Origin: Flammulina velutipes
Taxonomy: Eukaryota; Basidiomycota; Agaricomycetes; Agaricales; Physalacriaceae
NCBI GenBank assembly: GCA_011800155.1
Contig: CM022378.1
Span: 930,001 to 994,000, forward strand
Reading direction: 5' to 3'
Length of the DNA stretch: 64,000 bases
The translations under genes and the position numbers were made by a program. This document shows positions 38,193 through 50,057 of this stretch, in pieces. The notes beneath the pieces are model-generated. The model made no database searches, was not told where the DNA came from, and worked only from the letters and a program-made list of their open reading frames with translations. The number at the start of each line of letters is the position of its first letter. The stretch's first letter is position 1.

Positions 38193-40866
38193 ATGCGCTG
38201 GACGTCGTCCTACCTACCACTCGCTCAAAATGACCCCGGGGCTTCAGTGGAACACATTGAACTATCTCCTCCGCCACATGCTTTCAAGAAATCTATACGG
38301 CGACACTCATTTCGGACTATCACAATCATTTCCGTTCTGCTTTCAGTATCACTGGCCATCTACTATTTCGACCTGTTCTCAATATTCGCGGATTCGCTCC
38401 CTCATCCAGATGCCCCCATTCCATCCGATTCCTCTAGCGCCCAAGATGTGCCATCCAATACCTCAACCCTAGACGTACCACCCATTTCCGCCGCCCTAGA
38501 CGTTCCACCAGGCACTCCAGACGGCTGGTACTTCTACAATCACTCAGCCACGTTCGAGTCCCCTCTTCAGGTCATTTCCGAAACGCGCCCTTACCACCAG
38601 ACTCGCTCACAGCGCGTTATGAACCGCGCGTGCGCCGACCTCTGGATAGCGCGCGGTCAAGTTTGCAATACCATGCCCGATCAAATCAAGTCCCACGTAG
38701 CCAGAGGCGACGACGGAAAACTTGACGTCTTTTGGACGTGGATCAATGGCTCCGAGCCTCACCTTTCCGAGCTTCGGACAATTGCTGCGGAGGAGGATAA
38801 CGCGCAGAAGAAGAAGGTCAAAAAGCCAGATGCTGGTGCTGCCGAGCACCATTTCCGGGACCACGATGAGCTTCGCTTCTCGATGCGAAGTGTCTACCAG
38901 AATGTCCCTTCCCACCTTATACGCCAACTCCATCTCTTCACGTCGAGTTTACCCTACACATCCACCAACATCTCGATAGATGATGATGAAATGCAGACCC
39001 GAGGCCGTATGGGTCACATACCGACGTGGCTCGACCTGTCGAAGAACGATATCGAAAAGCCTGCGATCAACATCATACATCATTGGGAAAACTTCAAGGT
39101 CACCGAAAATGTCCTTGCGAAGGCGGGCTTCCCATCTGGAGACGTTGGGGCGAGGATGTGGAGAGACAAATTTTTGCCTACCTTTAATAGGTGCGTTGCC
39201 CTCTCTGATATCGTTTCGTTACTGACACGTTTTCGTTCTAGTCTCACTATTGAGAGCCAATTTCCACACATAGAAGAATTCAAGGACACGCTATTATACC
39301 TTAACGACGACTACTTTATCACTCGGCACCTCAGGTCGGGGGACTTTGCCACTGTCCTTTATGGTCCTGTCTTTCGCATACAAAGGAGCTGGAAGATCGG
39401 CTTCATTGATCTCGACGGATGGTACGCCTATAAAAATGACATGGAAGGAGAACAGGTGCGTTTGGTGTCGATGAACGATGTCAGCTGATAGAGATCTCTT
39501 CTTTTTAGCCTACATTGGAGCTTTCCAACTGGTATCTCAATGATAGGTTCGGCGGCCGATACAGAAGCTACATTAAGCACGTCGCCCGCTCCATGGATAT
39601 CAAGGTCATGCGAGAGGTCAAAACTATCTGGCCAGACGTATTAGCGGCCTCAGCCAGCAATCGCTTCAGAGCCCACGCTCCTCAAATCCACATTGCTTAT
39701 CTTCAAATGTACTACACTATCGAACGACACCGGGAGGCACTGTGAGTCCGAGCCTCTGTCGCAGGCGTTAGTGCTGATGCATTTTACACAGCATTTATTC
39801 CTTCCTAGTACTCCGAGCAGATCAAAATCAAGACGGGCGTTTGACTCCTGCTGAAGGGCGCACCCTACTTGACGAATTATCCGGCCAGTCCGGCTTCAAG
39901 CCAGGAAACGATATCATCGTTCCCACTCCCCGTCGCAGTTCACCTTACAAGGAAAACCTCATCAAAGCCGGTCTGGAGACACCTGCGGAAACCAAATACG
40001 TTTTCACCAGTGCTGATGGATACCCGTTCGTCCCCAAGACTGACAAAGACACTGAATGGGCCGACTTCACTCAAGAAGGCAATGACGAGATGTGCAAACT
40101 TGAGTGGAACAGCTGCTTCCCCAAAAACCTTGGCCTGCACGACGTCTCGACGCAGGATCTATTCAAACGATGGATGTTCCAGGATATTAAGTGTGGAGAC
40201 TGTGTGATCTTGGCGCTCCTGGGGCGGAGTGGTAAGACCGGATTGGAGGCCTTCTTACCTCGACCGAGCGAGAAGCACGAGAGTGACGAAACGGTCGATG
40301 GGTACATGGCTGAGTACGACATGATTGGTGGCGACACCGCCTTATGGTGGGAGGGTGTCTACGTCCCAACGCCGGAGATGCTTCGTGATCCTCGTGCATT
40401 TGCGGTTCGGACCATCCAGCGGTATTCCTATGTTCTTGGTGAGTATTTTGGAGCCCTCGCCGCTGCCCGGCTGATCACTAATCAATTAACAGGAAGTACT
40501 CCGATGGAATGGCTTATGGTCAAGGATACCTCTGTGGCCAAAAAACTTGAAAGGCTGAAGGATCCGAACTACAAATGTGCGCTGCTTGCTATCAACGACG
40601 ATGTGAAGGATGGAGCCGAGTTGGAGCCGACGGACAAACTATTGAAGGACTGGTACCGCGCGCGATGGGGGAAAGTGGTCGGCTGGTGGGAGAGGCCTAT
40701 GCCTAAGGATGGAGGTTTGTTCGATGGATGGTGGAAGAGAGCGGTGGAAACCGTGCGAGCGCCAGCACTAATGCTGGAAGCTTCGCCTGCGCCAGCAGAA
40801 AAACGTGAGCGGGAGGATGATTTTAGAGAGCGACGGCGGTATCGTCGCCTGGAGCGCGGACATTAA
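38193..40866 (+). CDS. Stealth-family glycan phosphotransferase (XPT1/GlcNAc-1-phosphotransferase type)
   Basis: A type II membrane protein. After a short cytosolic tail comes an anchor (TIISVLLSVSLAIYYFDLF, about residues 50-70), then a Pro/Ser-rich stem. The catalytic Stealth regions are in order: DVFWTWINGSEP (CR1), RDHDELRFSMRSVYQNVP (CR2), DTLLYLNDDYFI (CR2/3) and MYYTIERHRE. Between CR3 and CR4 sits an EF-hand loop, DQNQDGRLTPAE, as in GNPTAB. The wording resembles cryptococcal xylosylphosphotransferase XPT1. The predicted role is transfer of a sugar-1-phosphate to secretory-pathway glycans in the Golgi. The C-terminus is Arg/Glu-rich. Introns lie near 39190-39240, 39455-39508, 39741-39791 and 40439-40492. 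Start chosen at the Met before WTSSYLP; an in-frame Met exists ten codons upstream. Confidence 0.87.
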
Positions 40867-41130
40867 TGGAGACAAGTTCTGTATGCTCTGTTTGTTTATC
40901 TACATAGCTATTGCTGCATCTGTATTGTATTTCTAACGCATTCAATCCCCTTTTTATATATCTATGGCTGTTCTACTTTAAGATGCCCAACTTGAACCGA
41001 AGTTGAATAAACTTTCATTAGCGGCGATCTGCCTCGTGCCTTCCACGACGACGATCATGAGTCGTTGTCGGGGGCGAACGTTGGACGTTCCCTTTCTGAC
41101 GTCCAACTAGTACGATCGTGACTGTGCAAC

Positions 41131-42496
41131 TTGTCTTCAAAGATGGTCATGACCGACGAACCCTGTGGAATCCCTGCTCGTCTGTGCTCTCGCTCCTCCT
41201 GTCTTGGCTGTATACTCAATATCTGGTCATATGTTCCAGGTCTCTTGCAAGATCTCATATTCTACTTCAAGTATGCCTCTTCTGCCTACACGCCCATCTG
41301 CCCGCGCCCAAACGGCCAAACTTTCGTGGCGGAGGTTCGCGGTTTTGCTCTTCCAAGTCAGCTAGCGCTTTAGTTTTATGCAAACGTAGTTTTCCAACGA
41401 GAGCGCAGATGTTAGGGGATATGTGGCTCGCGATGGGGATAGGAAGGAGTTGGTCGTGGCGTTGAGGGGGAGGTAGGTTTGGTCACAGTGTCGTTCAAAA
41501 ATTGGGATCTGGCTGACATGTTAATCGACAGCGCGTCTATATCGGATATTCTAATCGATTCTGCAGTGGTGCAGGTCCCTTTCATCTCGCCTGGGGTGGA
41601 TGCACCAAGTGAGAAATCATTTATTGTCTTTCATCCTTGTTGATGTATTGAATTTGTAGGCGGTGTTCGAGTGCATAGCGGCTTTCTCGTGGCGTACACG
41701 TCCTTCCTTCGCTCACACTAAGCCACCTGACTCTGCTCTCTAGTTGGAATTCTGTGGTACTCCAGCTTCTGGCAATCTTGAATGAGCAGCTCATCTTCTA
41801 CTCCGACTACGCAATGGTAGTAGTCGGACATTCACTTGGTGGCTCTATAGCGTCTTTGGGCGCCATCGCACTGCAAATGAACTTCCCAGAGACGGTAATT
41901 CGATGCTACACGTATGGCGCACCACGCAGCGGGGTGAGTTTGTGTTTGTTCTGCCCAATGAGCAGCCTGTTTGATGGGTTGAAACATGTTAGAACAAAGC
42001 GTTCGCAGAATTTTTCAATGAAAAGTTCGGAGAAAGGTCTTTTCGTGGTGCGTACAAAGGGCGAATAATGGTCGTTTCTGGCGTTAATCTGTGTCATAAC
42101 CCAGTGGTACATGGATCGGATGGGTATGATTTGTTTTGGCTAGGCTGAGAAGACTAAAGCTAAGAGGCAACAGGGTCTGTACGATGATTCCAAGGGCTTT
42201 GGGATATCACCACCATGGTACATATGTTGCTCAAGACCTCAATCGCCATTGCCTACTAATGTTTTCGATAATTGGCAGGTGTCGAGTATTGGCAGAAAGA
42301 GGATCCCGCCTCCGAGGATACGACGGTGCGATGCTCAGAGGAAGGCGAAGACCCTCGGTGTTCAGCTTCTATCCCGAGCGAAGGCGTCAATTATGCTCAT
42401 ATGAAGGTCGGTTGCCCGCTGCGGATGGTACTAACACGATGCTCATATTTCCACAAGTATTTTGGGATCCTCGCGACAACTCCATTTTGTATGTAG
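41131..42496 (+). CDS. Class 3 (GxSxG) lipase, N-terminus uncertain
   Basis: The spliced frame includes LLQDLIFYFKYASSAYTPICPRPNG, the family start of the mature enzyme. It continues with GYVARDGDRKELVVALRGS (oxyanion region) and the nucleophile elbow VVGHSLGGSIASL, followed by CYTYGAPRSG, VPTMIPRALGYHHHGVEYW (catalytic Asp/His area) and NYAHMKYFG. It ends TTPFCM. Such alpha/beta hydrolases are usually secreted, but the frame leading into the mature part (MSSKMVMTDEPCG...) has no signal peptide. A typical signal peptide-like stretch, MESLLVCALAPPVLAVYSIS, lies at 41165 in a different frame. Either a small intron, a sequencing slip or a frameshift mutation explains this. About seven introns. 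Confidence 0.75.
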
Positions 42497-42596
42497 TACG
42501 TGTAGACTGAGCCAGAGAATGAATACAACAATGTCGATTATAAAGGGTGATGTAAATGCAGACTGTACATATGAGATGAAGGGTATGGACGGGAAC

Positions 42597-43201
42597 TCAT
42601 GACGTGCTTTCCTGGCCTTCCATATTCTCTTCCGGGTCCATCCAGCTCTCTTCGACGGTCGCCTTGACGCGGCGGACGTATTCTTTCATGTTCTCTCGGT
42701 AAAGCTGGGCGGCTTCCGCATTCGCAGGAGAGTTTGGGTTTGGGTCATGTAGGAGGCTCTGTATGCTGGTCAAGATCGCAGCGACGTCGTATGTGGGCGA
42801 CCAGCGATTTTGCAGGATGTCAAGACAGAGCTCTCCGTTGGCGTAGACATTAGGGTGGAACATTCGCGAGAGGAACTTGACGGTCGGAGGCTTGTTCGGG
42901 TAGGATTCGTCGAAGGTTAAGGTGAGCTTGAAGGTTCCGTCTTCGAACGGCGTTTCGGCTGTGCGTCGGGTGAGAAGGTGAAGGTTCTATGGCGGGGACC
43001 TAGAGAACGACAGACCTGGTCCGAAGATTACAGCGTTCCAGAGCATGATGTTGTCTGGACATGGACTGCCTGAGATTCCGCTGGGAGGGTCTGAAGAAAG
43101 GCGTTTGAAGTCGCGAATGAGGCGGCGGCGGCAGTTGGTAGACTTTTCAAAGGCGCATTAGAAAAACAAAGACTAATTCGAAGACAAAGACGACGGACCA
43201 T
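42597..43201 (-). CDS. RAD6: Ubiquitin-conjugating enzyme E2 RAD6/UBC2
   Basis: The spliced product starts [20 protein letters not shown] and continues [19 protein letters not shown], the family sequence. The active-site Cys lies in [17 protein letters not shown]. It keeps [20 protein letters not shown] and a short C-terminal acidic tail ending ESTS, as in fungal Rad6. It mono-ubiquitinates histone H2B with Bre1 and PCNA with Rad18. The initiator ATG appears to form a coding exon by itself: it is followed at once by GTCCGT and an intron ending AAAAG, after which TCT ACC AAC restores the family N-terminus. Two further introns. Confidence 0.93.
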
Positions 43202-43530
43202 GGTGGTGGAAGGATGACAAGGGTAATTAAATTAGTGATTAATCGCCTTACGTCTACAAATGGGCTTAAGCAGGACCAGGCACACGTGACGATGGTTTAT
43301 TCGCACTGCGCCGCTCTGCTCTTTCTCTTCCACTCTCATCTCTAGCGTCTCCTCCCCACGCCTCCTCTTTAGACTTCTCTCTGCTACTATCTACGACACT
43401 AACTGGTAATTCACGCCACTTCTCGTAACGCCACGGTTGCCATACTCACAACCGCCTTCAGATCTCACGTTCCCTTACGACAGACCTATATATTCCATAA
43501 AACTAGGAAAAATTCTGCCCATCCTGCGTT
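43202..43530. other. Divergent promoter region of RAD6 and the Ser/Thr-rich membrane protein
   Basis: About 330 bases. The right half is CT-rich, as in fungal 5' leaders. No ORF or RNA is supported. Confidence 0.55.
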
Positions 43531-45925
43531 ATGGCGGCACCTACTCAAGAATTGCCAAGTTGGCTATCGTATATTCCTACTACGATTACCGATGGCAATG
43601 GCAACGTCTTCACGTCAAGCACTTTGGTCTACCTCCCTTTGACGTACTATGGACCTAGTGTACGTGGCCTGTGTTTGGTGTACACCGCAACCTCTAATTT
43701 TACTGCCAGATACCATTAGGTCCTGATTGGACTTATGGCGGACTGACTTCGCCGGCGCCAACTACAACGTCTACGGATGCCACTGCAGAACCATCCACCA
43801 TTATAACAACTACACCCACGACTTCCTCTGCGATACCTTCTACAACATCTTCTACCTCCGTGATACCCCCGTCCACATCAAACTCTTCCTCTTCACCTAC
43901 ATCATCATCATCATCATCACCCTCTACTTTTTCTGCATCTACTTCACGTGGTGGTCCAACTTCTTCCGCAACAGTTGCCCCCATACCAAGCGGTGGTCTC
44001 GAACGAGGTCAGCTCGTCGGGATTATCGTCGGCTCCATCCTTGCCGCTATCGCTATCTTCCTCCTGGTTCTTATCTGTTGCCTCAAGCGGCGCCGACAAC
44101 GGGAAAATCGCCACTCTCCCTCCCATAGCCCCGAAGCACTCGACGAGTGGCAGATTCCCCATCGTTCTCCCAACTTGCGAAGTGGGGAAGCAGACCCATT
44201 CCTAGATCCTACTGCTACTGGTACAGCTTCAGCTGCCGTGGCCGTGGCTGGGCCCTCACGACCGCGGGGAGGACGGCGTTCTTCTGTTCCCACTACCATC
44301 AATGACGGCAGTCTGTCTTCGGGATCTAACCAGTCGGGATACGGTACTATCCTTGAGCAGCCCAGTCTGAACCTCGCACCCGTTTCCCCTCCTTTCGAAG
44401 AGGAGCACAACCGCCCGTGGCAGCTTCGGACACTTGACGAAGAAGAATCGGACGATGATCATATGTATCCGGAACCAGGAATGGTCGCTGCTGCTGATTT
44501 ACCACCCAGGCTGGTCGGCGCAACACAAAGCGAAAAGTCGTTCCATTCCCGCCGGACGCAGCGCTCTTCGTATCCTATCGACGGCGACGAACCCGCAACG
44601 TTAGAGACTGCGCGTCGCATCCGAGTCGATGGCCCCCGGGCGTCGCCTGAAACTAGGACCCTACCTCTTGATGAGCATGACAATGATGAACCAGAACCCA
44701 CTCGTGGGATGCTGGGTCTGACGAGCTTAGCCAACCTAGGGCGTTTCAGTTGGTTCAGGAACTGGGATTCGTTATCGCGTCGGCATTCAGCTGCCGCGGA
44801 TGATTTGGAGTCGGGTGCAGCGTTGCTCGGTGATGCGCCGCCTGTCACTGAGATGGGCGAGCGTCGACGGTCGCGTCTGGGAGCAGGGATTTTAGGCCTA
44901 ACAGCAGAAGGCTCCCGTCCGATTTCGGATGTCAGCGCGAAGAGCGCGACGTCTGGATCTGGTGGAACTGTGTACCATGATGCGGATTCTTCACTACCGA
45001 GTACGCCCTTACTTACACCTCCACCTCGCGCGCTGGCATCTACTACTGAGCACAATGTTCGATGGGCCCGGACAGAGTCGGACTACCTGACGCCTGTTGA
45101 TCAGCCCCCTCCTACTCTTGCCCTCACACCAACGTCGTCCCACACTGCCGCTACTGGTACCCAGAATGTCGATATTCTCGATTTGCCTGCACCAAAGGGC
45201 ATTTCGCCATTCGGCTCGACTGCCTCCGTACACGCTCTTCCCTCTCCGAAAGCCTGGAATGACACGATGGGTGATACACCCTCCATTGGGTCGTTTGCTG
45301 CCAATTCCGAGGGGACGGCGGGACATGGGATTACAATTGATGTGCTAGAGGAGGACCCGCCTGCTGCTACTGATACATGGAGGACTATGGCATCTGTGTT
45401 GGGCCCTCCGGGGGCGCGAACCACCTTTGGGATCGTAAGCCTCGTTCGTCTTTGCTTTCACACCATCATGACTAATCCTCCTTGTAGCCTCTAGTCACTC
45501 AACCGGCTGACTTGACCTCTGAAATAGGCTCGCTGCATTCGATGCGATCTCATTTGAGTCCTCGATCAACTGGCTCTGCACCTGCATCACGCGAGGGTTC
45601 TGGAAGCAGCGGCGCACGCTCGAAGAGCCCGTCATCTCTGGCTCATTCGGGAAGCGTATCGTTATCTTCTGAGGAGCGATCCCCACGTTCGCGCGTCGGT
45701 GGTGGGCCTGTTTCTCCTGCGTTGTCGGCGTTCGGGGCTCGTGGTCCTGGACCTGTCTCGCCAGAGCGTGCGCATCTCTCTGACGTTGACGCTGTACATG
45801 GCCATGGTCATCCGGTTGACCGACGACGCGCGCTAGATGATACACGGAGTCAATCCCCGCCGTTGAGTCCGCTGCTGATGTCGCCGTGGATTGGGGGCCT
45901 GGATGCGGATTGGCAAGCTACATGA
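43531..45925 (+). CDS. Single-pass membrane protein with Ser/Thr-rich ectodomain
   Basis: Three exons join in phase (introns about 43660-43710 and 45436-45487). The ectodomain begins MAAPTQELPSWLSYIPTTIT and contains LVYLPLTYYGPS and DWTYGG. It is followed by a long Ser/Thr/Pro tract that should be heavily O-glycosylated. One transmembrane helix, LVGIIVGSILAAIAIFLLVLICCL, is followed by KRRRQR as a stop-transfer signal. The cytoplasmic part of about 550 residues is disordered, rich in Ser/Pro with acidic patches. There is no clear signal peptide, so insertion may depend on the helix itself. The architecture recalls Mid2/WSC-like surface sensors but no WSC cysteine motif is present. Similar proteins are common and uncharacterised in Agaricomycetes. 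Confidence 0.7.
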
Positions 45926-46290
45926 GGAGGGGACATGCGATACCTCCCCTCCTTCATCTCTCTTTTCGTTATATCATTGTGGAATGTGCGTTAGGCACTG
46001 CACGGCATTTGCTTTTGCATTTTCTTATTCTCTGACATTCTGGGTAGACCATGTGTTGAGCTCGATGCTTCATTTTGTATATTGCTCTGTTCTTTTTGTA
46101 TACTTACCTGCTCCGACCTCGAATCACTGATGACCTGTGATGATCATGATCAGACGAATGTATAGCTGTGTTTCCATAAATTGTGCGTGAAGAAGACAAG
46201 TGACTGTGGGAAGGGTAAGTACGTACGCACTGGTATTCTCCGTCTGGCGTCTGGACTCTCATCGATGTCAACTTCTAGCCTCTCACCTCC
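45926..46290. other. Intergenic region
   Basis: About 365 bases of 3' flank of the membrane-protein gene and upstream sequence of the next unknown gene. Nothing recognised. Confidence 0.55.
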
Positions 46291-47103
46291 ATGTCAACAC
46301 AGACTTGGGCTTTCCGCGCGCATAAACTGGCATGTTCAGTAGGCATACGAGCACCACGCTACACATGTCGTTGGTCCGGATCCAGGATACAGAGCGCCCT
46401 CTCCATGTCCACCTCTAGCTCCATGCCCCCGGCACCCATACAAACCAAATCCAAATCATCCGACTTGATTGGAACAACGATATGCCTTCTACTCTTCGGA
46501 CATGGTCAATCTCATTTATACATATCTCAAGTGAATCTGTTAGTAACATGTTTGTAATCAGGTATCTATACTCTCCACAAAGCAGTCAAAGAGAGAATCG
46601 AGAGCCGACGCGAAATTCGCATGATAGCCTTGCTGGAGTGCTACCGTGCCAGTGCGGATTGTACGTACCATGACAACTTGGTCCCTTTCGGGTCGTATAG
46701 GTGTGCGGTGGGGTACATGCGTGAGGCACTCTGGATGTATTATGTCTGTGTGGTGGGCCTGAGCGCGATGGACGTCGACAGGTTGTTTATGTCGATGTTA
46801 AACGAGGGGGAGTGGTCGGGAAGGATCACACCGGACAGCGAGAACAAAGCGCGAATATGGGATCTATGTGAGGGGTTGCGCCGGGAGCTGCGTGGTATAT
46901 CGCCAGAGAAGGTAGACGTGGACGAGGCGTCGGTGTATGCGCTTGCGGAGATCTTTAATAGATACGCCATGAAGTTCCTCAAGGAGGCGGTCGCATTGTC
47001 CGAGTTGCATCGGGAGGTTTGGATGAGGGCGTGCCTAGCTTCTGTACGCGCAGAAGAAGATGCACAGGAGTTACCTCCCGGGGATTGGCGCGCGTTGGAG
47101 TAG
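46291..47103 (+). CDS. Unknown protein, two exons proposed
   Basis: The main exon is open from about 46560 to 47103. It encodes an unrecognised helical segment with IYTLHKAVKERIESRREIRM, CAVGYMREALWMYYVCVVGL and SVYALAEIFNRYAMKFLKEA. Upstream, an ORF from 46291 starting MSTQTWAFRAHKLACSVGIR is in the same frame but separated by one stop. A 57-base intron (donor GTCAATC after ...FGH, acceptor TAATCAG) would remove it. The coding nature is suggested by length and by absence of a competing frame. Function unknown. It is convergent with SPC25. Confidence 0.45.
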
Positions 47104-47458
47104 GAAGCTAATTTGTTATCGTTTCTCTATCGTTCCTTCAAGTTTGACTGTCTCGCATATTACGGCGGCTATGAAATTATCAGGGTTAACACTGACTGGA
47201 CTCAAAAAGGTGGTCTTACAGCGTAGCTTCGTAGAGTAGTCGACAGACTGGACGGGGTTCAACTTACGGGAAACAGTTTGCGGCGACAGCACTTTCTATC
47301 GCAAGCTTGTGGACGATCTCGTAAATGTCCCCTTGCTACCCGCATCTACACGAGAGGTGTATGAGACTGTGTGGATAGCAGGAAAGATGATCGACAGACA
47401 CAAGAGTTTAATTTCCGGGGAAGGAGACGGGACCGCGCGGTGGACGAGTGTGCAGAAC
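47104..47458. other. Convergent 3' region
   Basis: About 355 bases between the unknown gene and the SPC25 stop. No further gene. Confidence 0.5.
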
Positions 47459-48353
47459 CTATGGATTGACCAATTTTACAAAAGCCTGCCGTATCTGCAT
47501 GATAAAGAGATAAATGTCCTCCGAGCTGCTAAGCATGTCGACCAAAACGGGCAATGTTGGGAGAGGCGGAGATGATGTCACCACTGTATATCATCCATAG
47601 TGAGCATCAAGTGTCGACGTAGGAAGCACAGTCGGTACCTTTATATCGCGCCGTGCTCACGTCTACGACAAAGGTAAACTCGCGCTGAGGCTGAGCAATA
47701 TCAATGCACCAAAGACGAACGAGCAGCCGGTCGGATGGGAGGCCCTCAATGATGCATGCTGAGGCTTTTTCTAAGATATCTATCTCGGGCATGACAGCAG
47801 TAGCATGAGACAAGAGAGTATCTCGTTCCCGTCTGCGGTCTGCGCAATTGCTATCAATGGAGGAGTTCCCCACTCGAACGTGACCTCACCTCGTTCAAGA
47901 TCCTCGGCGATGGCGCGGTACTGCTCGATTTCGCTATCAAGAACCGCCACTTTGTCCTTGAGTGACGCAAGATCCCTCTTGAGCTTTGAAACGGAGACCT
48001 CGGCATCTCTGCGTTCTTCCGTCTCTCGCGCTAGCTCTGTTCCCGTCGATTAGCTTCATCTTAACCAGCATCCGGAACCCACCTTCGGCAAGCTCTAGTT
48101 CCGTCACTTTACACCGGTTTGTTTCCGTCTCTAGCGTTTGAGATCTTTCGTCTATAGATTTTTTCTGTGTGTCATACGCGGCGCGTGCATCGACCTCGTC
48201 GTTGATGGCTTGGTTCTTGAACGCGACAACAGTCTGGAGAAACGCTCGAGTTGTAGACTTGAATTGGTCAAGTCTGAGGTCGATGACAGAGTTTTCGGAG
48301 TTGATGATAGTTGTGAGGTCAATCTTTTGCAGGCGATGAGATTTGGCTGGCAT
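47459..48353 (-). CDS. SPC25: Kinetochore NDC80-complex subunit SPC25
   Basis: The start MPAKSHRLQKIDLTTIINSE leads into a long coiled coil (VVAFKNQAINDEVDARAAYD, ETETNRCKVTELELAEE, ETEERRDAEVSVSKLKRDL). The C-terminal globular domain has the fungal Spc25 signature CIIEGLPSDRLLVRLWCIDI, QREFTFVVDVS and RYKV. If the last exon is read without splicing, the frame stops at 47607 after RYKGTDCAS. An intron with donor GTACCG and acceptor TATACAG restores the family end: RYKVVTSSPPLPTLPVLVD, followed by a helix IYLFIMQIRQAFVKL and the stop at 47459. With SPC24 it anchors NDC80 to the inner kinetochore. Confidence 0.85.
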
Positions 48354-49135
48354 GGTGGGAGGACAAGACGCGAACGGTCACGTCAGATGACTTGAAGTCA
48401 CATCATTATTTTGTGGCGTACTAAGAAAGGTTCTTACTCTTGGTTCTTGACACACTCTTAATGGTGTGCACAACAGCTGACTGTCGAAATCGACACACAC
48501 ACATCAGAAATTATATTATTGAGGGGCTTAATGAACAGTTCATTATCAAGGATGGACCCCCATTGAGATGTGATGATCTTCCTCCGGAACTATTTTCTAG
48601 CCATTACACTGGAGCGAGGTAGTTAGATACTTATCATCAGACGAGACCCACAGCATTTGAAGGTTGCCTGTGATTCGTATCTAGACGCGAGAATTTGGGT
48701 CATGCCAATTGACATCAAATTGAAACCTACAAATGTTTACAATCATTGACTATTTAGTAGTGCTATATTGATTTTACCGCTTTTCGAAGTTAGTTATTCC
48801 AAGGATTGGCGTTTAGTGACTGACATCATTCAGAGAAATCCATGGTGGACCTGTCGACCGCACCTCGCTTGGGACCTAGTAGCATGGCGAAGCGGTAGAT
48901 GTAATGAGAGAACGTGGGTCGATTACCCGACTACTACGTATTCACTTCGAATAGATCATCTAGGCTTGTAAAATTACCACCACGGGACTCTATGCATCAG
49001 GCAGATGTCTCGCATACTCCGGGGTTCAAGGAGGAGGGAGGCCGCAGGACACTACACATACAGTCACCCGAGTCTGCAGCTCTATTATAAAACGAATGAG
49101 CTTCAAGCTCAGCCATCGTCCATCCAGTGTTCATC
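48354..49135. other. Intergenic region upstream of SPC25 and the small secreted protein
   Basis: About 780 bases. The right end carries a CTATTATAAAAC promoter box at about 49081-49092, some 45 bases upstream of the secreted-protein ATG. No gene is supported inside. Confidence 0.55.
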
Positions 49136-49772
49136 ATGAAGTTCTTCTCCGCCACAATTGTTGTCTCCATCAGTCTCTTCTACAGCTCATCTGCCTCTGT
49201 CATTGGCAACCGTGCGCCGACGGTACAAATCTTACCTTATTTTGACGGCATTCACTGACTTTTCTTCGAGCGTAGGAAGGACTAGTCAAACGGCGCGATC
49301 TGACTATTGTAATGTGCAAGTGCGTGAAAGGATTCCACTAAGTATTTAGCGTCTAGCCTCTCATAATTTTCCAGGGATTTGAACATAGCGCCCGGACCGA
49401 CTGGCGGCTGCACCTCGATAACCACATCCGATGGTGGATGCTACGGGGACTTTGCCTTGCTCAACCAAGACGGTGGGAATTGGGATAATCAAGTTACCAG
49501 CGTACGTGTACTCCATGAAATTCTGACTAGCATTTTGAGCTTACTATGAGCCATAGGCGGTCCCCTTGGTCGAGGGTAGGAACTTCCGATGCAATCTCTA
49601 CGAGCACCCGAATTGTCAAGGGCGGACGGTCAGTGAAATGTCTTCCCAGATTTTGTTATCCATGACTTACCGTTTCGCTCTTACCTAGCTGGTCTTGACG
49701 GGCCCAGCTTACGACTTGAGGGAGCAGCAGTTTGACGATATCGCGAGCTCGACCAGGTGCTACTTTGTTTAG
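49136..49772 (+). CDS. Small secreted cysteine-containing protein
   Basis: Five exons, all with GT..AG junctions. The signal peptide MKFFSATIVVSISLFYSSSA is followed by SVIGNRAPT, a dibasic KRRD site that a Kex2-type protease could cut, and then a domain of about 85 residues with six Cys: VMCKDL, GGCTSITTSDGGCYGDFALL, NFRCNLYEHPNCQGRT and STRCYFV. The spacing of Gly and Cys in the second half resembles beta/gamma-crystallin-like folds, but I cannot confirm that. Total about 140 residues. It fits the class of small secreted proteins or effectors of mushrooms; function unknown. The protein ends with TAG at 49772. Confidence 0.7.
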
Positions 49773-50057
49773 ATAACCAATCGCGGCGCCTGAAAGTCGT
49801 AGTACGAATAACGTTTGTATATCAAGTTGAATCAGTCCCGCAGAAAAAGTTCACTTCCCACATGTTCTCTAAGAATCGGAATGAATATGACACGTCGTCC
49901 AGCATTCAAAACAGACGACAGTCTGCAATCTCCTTGTTCAACTAAGGTTACATTGAAGAAAAGAAATCAGACGAAAAACAACAGTAATGGTAAAGGTAAA
50001 AAAAAAGAAAGATCCAAGCCAACCAAATAGGTATCACCGTCCTCCTGCTCTCCCCAA

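Noticed and set aside
47309..47575. 88-codon plus-strand ORF
   Set aside because: It is the antisense shadow of the last SPC25 exon, whose protein sequence fits the family.
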